Below, in pieces: positions 14,104 through 14,876 of a stretch of DNA of 14,876 nucleotides. The translations under genes were made by a program, and so were the position numbers. The notes beneath the pieces are model-generated. The model had not been told where the DNA came from. It searched no databases and worked only from the letters and a program-made list of their open reading frames with translations. The DNA is from Acidimicrobiaceae bacterium. Its GTDB lineage: Bacteria; Actinomycetota; Acidimicrobiia; Acidimicrobiales; UBA10347. The number at the start of each line of letters is the position of its first letter. The first letter of the stretch is position 1. The DNA is taken from positions 1-14,876 of the forward strand of contig DNHM01000446.1 of the NCBI GenBank assembly GCA_003485885.1, written 5' to 3'.

Positions 14104-14726
14104 TCAGGTCGCCGTCGACTCCCACACATGGTCCATGAAGTCGCCAAAGCCCTCGGTGTCGAATGCAGCGGTGAGACCGTCGTCGTCATGGCCGAGCCTC
14201 AATGCCGGACAGAAGAACTCCTCCTCACCGAGCCAGAAATCTGGGGACCCACGCACCCCGCGGCGCTGCCCGTCCTGGTAGTCGGCAAGCACCCTGGCAT
14301 GTGCCTCGGCCGATGGCGCGCCCAAAGTGAACTCACTCGCAATCGACGACAACACGTCGGCATCACCCAGATTTCGACCTTGCTCGAACAAGGCGTCGCG
14401 TAGCGCAAGACTCATAGCCAGGCCAGTGGGGTGATCGACATCAAAGGCTGCAGCGGCCAGATTCAACGCAGGAATCGTTGTCGTTGGCCAGGTGTCTTCA
14501 CTGAAGTTGGCGAAGACGTCTGTTGCCAGTTGTTTCTTCAGAGCCGCGATCTTGGCCGATACAGCCGGGCTTCGAGCGGCGCCCCGTTGACCCACTCCAG
14601 AGGCCAAGCCCGCACTACGATGTCGATCTGACCGTCGGACGCCGCCAGTTCGTGCACGACTCTCTTCAGTCCGACGTGGGTGAACGGGCAACTGATATCA
14701 GCGAAGACCTCTAGACGTGTGGGCAT
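14104..14726 (-). pseudogene. DsbA/FrnE-like thioredoxin-fold protein with a one-base frameshift
   Basis: The N-terminal part is read from ATG at 14724-14726 (MPTRLEVFADISCPFTHVGL, then RAWPLEWVNGAPLEA), but this frame stops at 14538. The C-terminal part continues in another frame from about 14566 (AVSAKIAALKKQLATDVFAN, later MSLALRDALFEQGRNLGDAD and RGVRGSPDFWLGEEEFFCPA) to 14104. Adding one C to the three-C run at 14567-14569 (GGG on the plus strand) joins them cleanly and gives 207 residues, usual for DsbA-like oxidoreductases related to 2-hydroxychromene-2-carboxylate isomerase and FrnE. The active-site motif is CPFT, with one cysteine only, so a thiol-conjugate or isomerase role is likelier than dithiol exchange. 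VRGSPDFW is the family's cis-proline loop. It heads the minus-strand group, with the transporter 112 bases on. A sequencing error in the C-run is as likely as true decay. Confidence 0.85.
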
Positions 14727-14747
14727 CAGTCAAGTATCGACCGGTCA

Positions 14748-14876
14748 GTGCACCGTGTCGAGGGACCAAAGCCCCAGATCACCGATGGGGTCAACTGGAT
14801 TGAACGTACGAGTGCAGCACCGTGGCAGCCACGCGCTGGGCTGAGTGCCGTCGTGCTCAACGAATACATCTATGTG
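14748..14876 (+). CDS. N-terminal end of a Kelch-repeat-like protein, cut by the window edge
   Basis: A plus-strand frame is open from after a TAG at 14712-14714 to the window end. A GTG at 14748 is the likely start. The visible residues include NWIERTSAAPWQPRAGLSAV and then VLNEYIYV, which fits the Kelch pattern of Trp, APW.PR.G.SAVV and a following ..IYV.GG. Kelch blades form beta-propellers, used for binding or, in some bacterial proteins, for sugar mutarotation. It is divergent from the DsbA-like gene (start 14726), with only 21 bases between the starts if GTG is right, so the real start may differ. The opposite strand is also open to the edge over the same bases, but shows no known motif. 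With 43 codons visible, the call is tentative. Confidence 0.5.
   Translation, partial: MHRVEGPKPQITDGVNWIERTSAAPWQPRAGLSAVVLNEYIYV

Noticed and set aside
14560..14580. Programmed frameshifting in the DsbA-like gene
   Set aside because: There is no slippery heptamer or downstream structure I can see, and the family is not known to use frameshifting; a lost base in a C-run is simpler.
14753..14876. Minus-strand open frame at the right edge
   Set aside because: It is open only because it lies opposite the Kelch-like frame; it carries no motif I recognise, though with so little sequence this is not final.
1..14876. New defence, mobile or signalling system
   Set aside because: No nuclease, helicase, toxin, integrase, transposase, reverse transcriptase or repeat array was seen. 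The identified genes are metabolic, regulatory or transport genes.

Overview
The window is GC-rich bacterial chromosome, densely coded, with GTG as well as ATG starts and mostly G/C third positions. The gene content points to an actinobacterium, most likely a soil or aquatic one of the Acidimicrobiia type: an HsaA-like flavin monooxygenase, mycobacterial-style catabolic enzymes, TetR control and possible leaderless starts. This placement is inference; there is no rRNA or marker gene to test it. I see no tRNA, rRNA, CRISPR array, insertion sequence or phage gene.

Left edge (1-1146): the C-terminal end of a Ser/Thr-rich, probably secreted protein whose last module looks like one unit of a tandem duplication (a 24-bp direct repeat exactly 153 codons apart). 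About 650 bases follow with no intact gene, including a stretch that reads as a decayed coding sequence in three successive frames.

Minus-strand amide/hydantoin cluster (6894 down to 1147): an amidohydrolase of the N-acyl-D-amino-acid deacylase type, a possible small unrecognised ORF, then hyuA and hyuB, the two subunits of a hydantoinase/oxoprolinase-type ATP-dependent amide-ring hydrolase. hyuA and hyuB overlap as TGATG and are surely co-translated. A Rid (YjgF)-like double-domain protein is transcribed divergently from this cluster (7039-7821). A reasonable reading is catabolism of a cyclic amide or N-acyl/N-carbamoyl amino acid, with the Rid protein handling an imine/enamine by-product; the substrate is not shown by the sequence.

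Plus-strand aromatic cluster (8031-10509): a TetR-family regulator with a perfect 12-bp palindrome just upstream of its start, a one-domain VOC/extradiol-dioxygenase-like protein, and an HsaA-like flavin-dependent hydroxylase broken by one in-frame TAG. The stop falls where I recall a conserved tryptophan, which a single G-to-A change would explain.

Minus-strand group (14726 down to about 10608): a DsbA/FrnE-like thioredoxin-fold protein broken by a one-base frameshift, an EamA/DMT-type transporter, an Old Yellow Enzyme-type oxidoreductase, a P1/S58 (DmpA-type) self-processing aminopeptidase and a possible 52-residue ORF. The right edge holds the beginning of what reads as a Kelch-repeat protein on the plus strand.

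Overall this is an accessory catabolic region with signs of decay (two broken genes and one decayed stretch). I do not see a clear new defence, mobile or signalling system. The best leads are the amber-interrupted monooxygenase, the deacylase/hydantoinase/Rid gene set and the repeat-built protein at the left edge.
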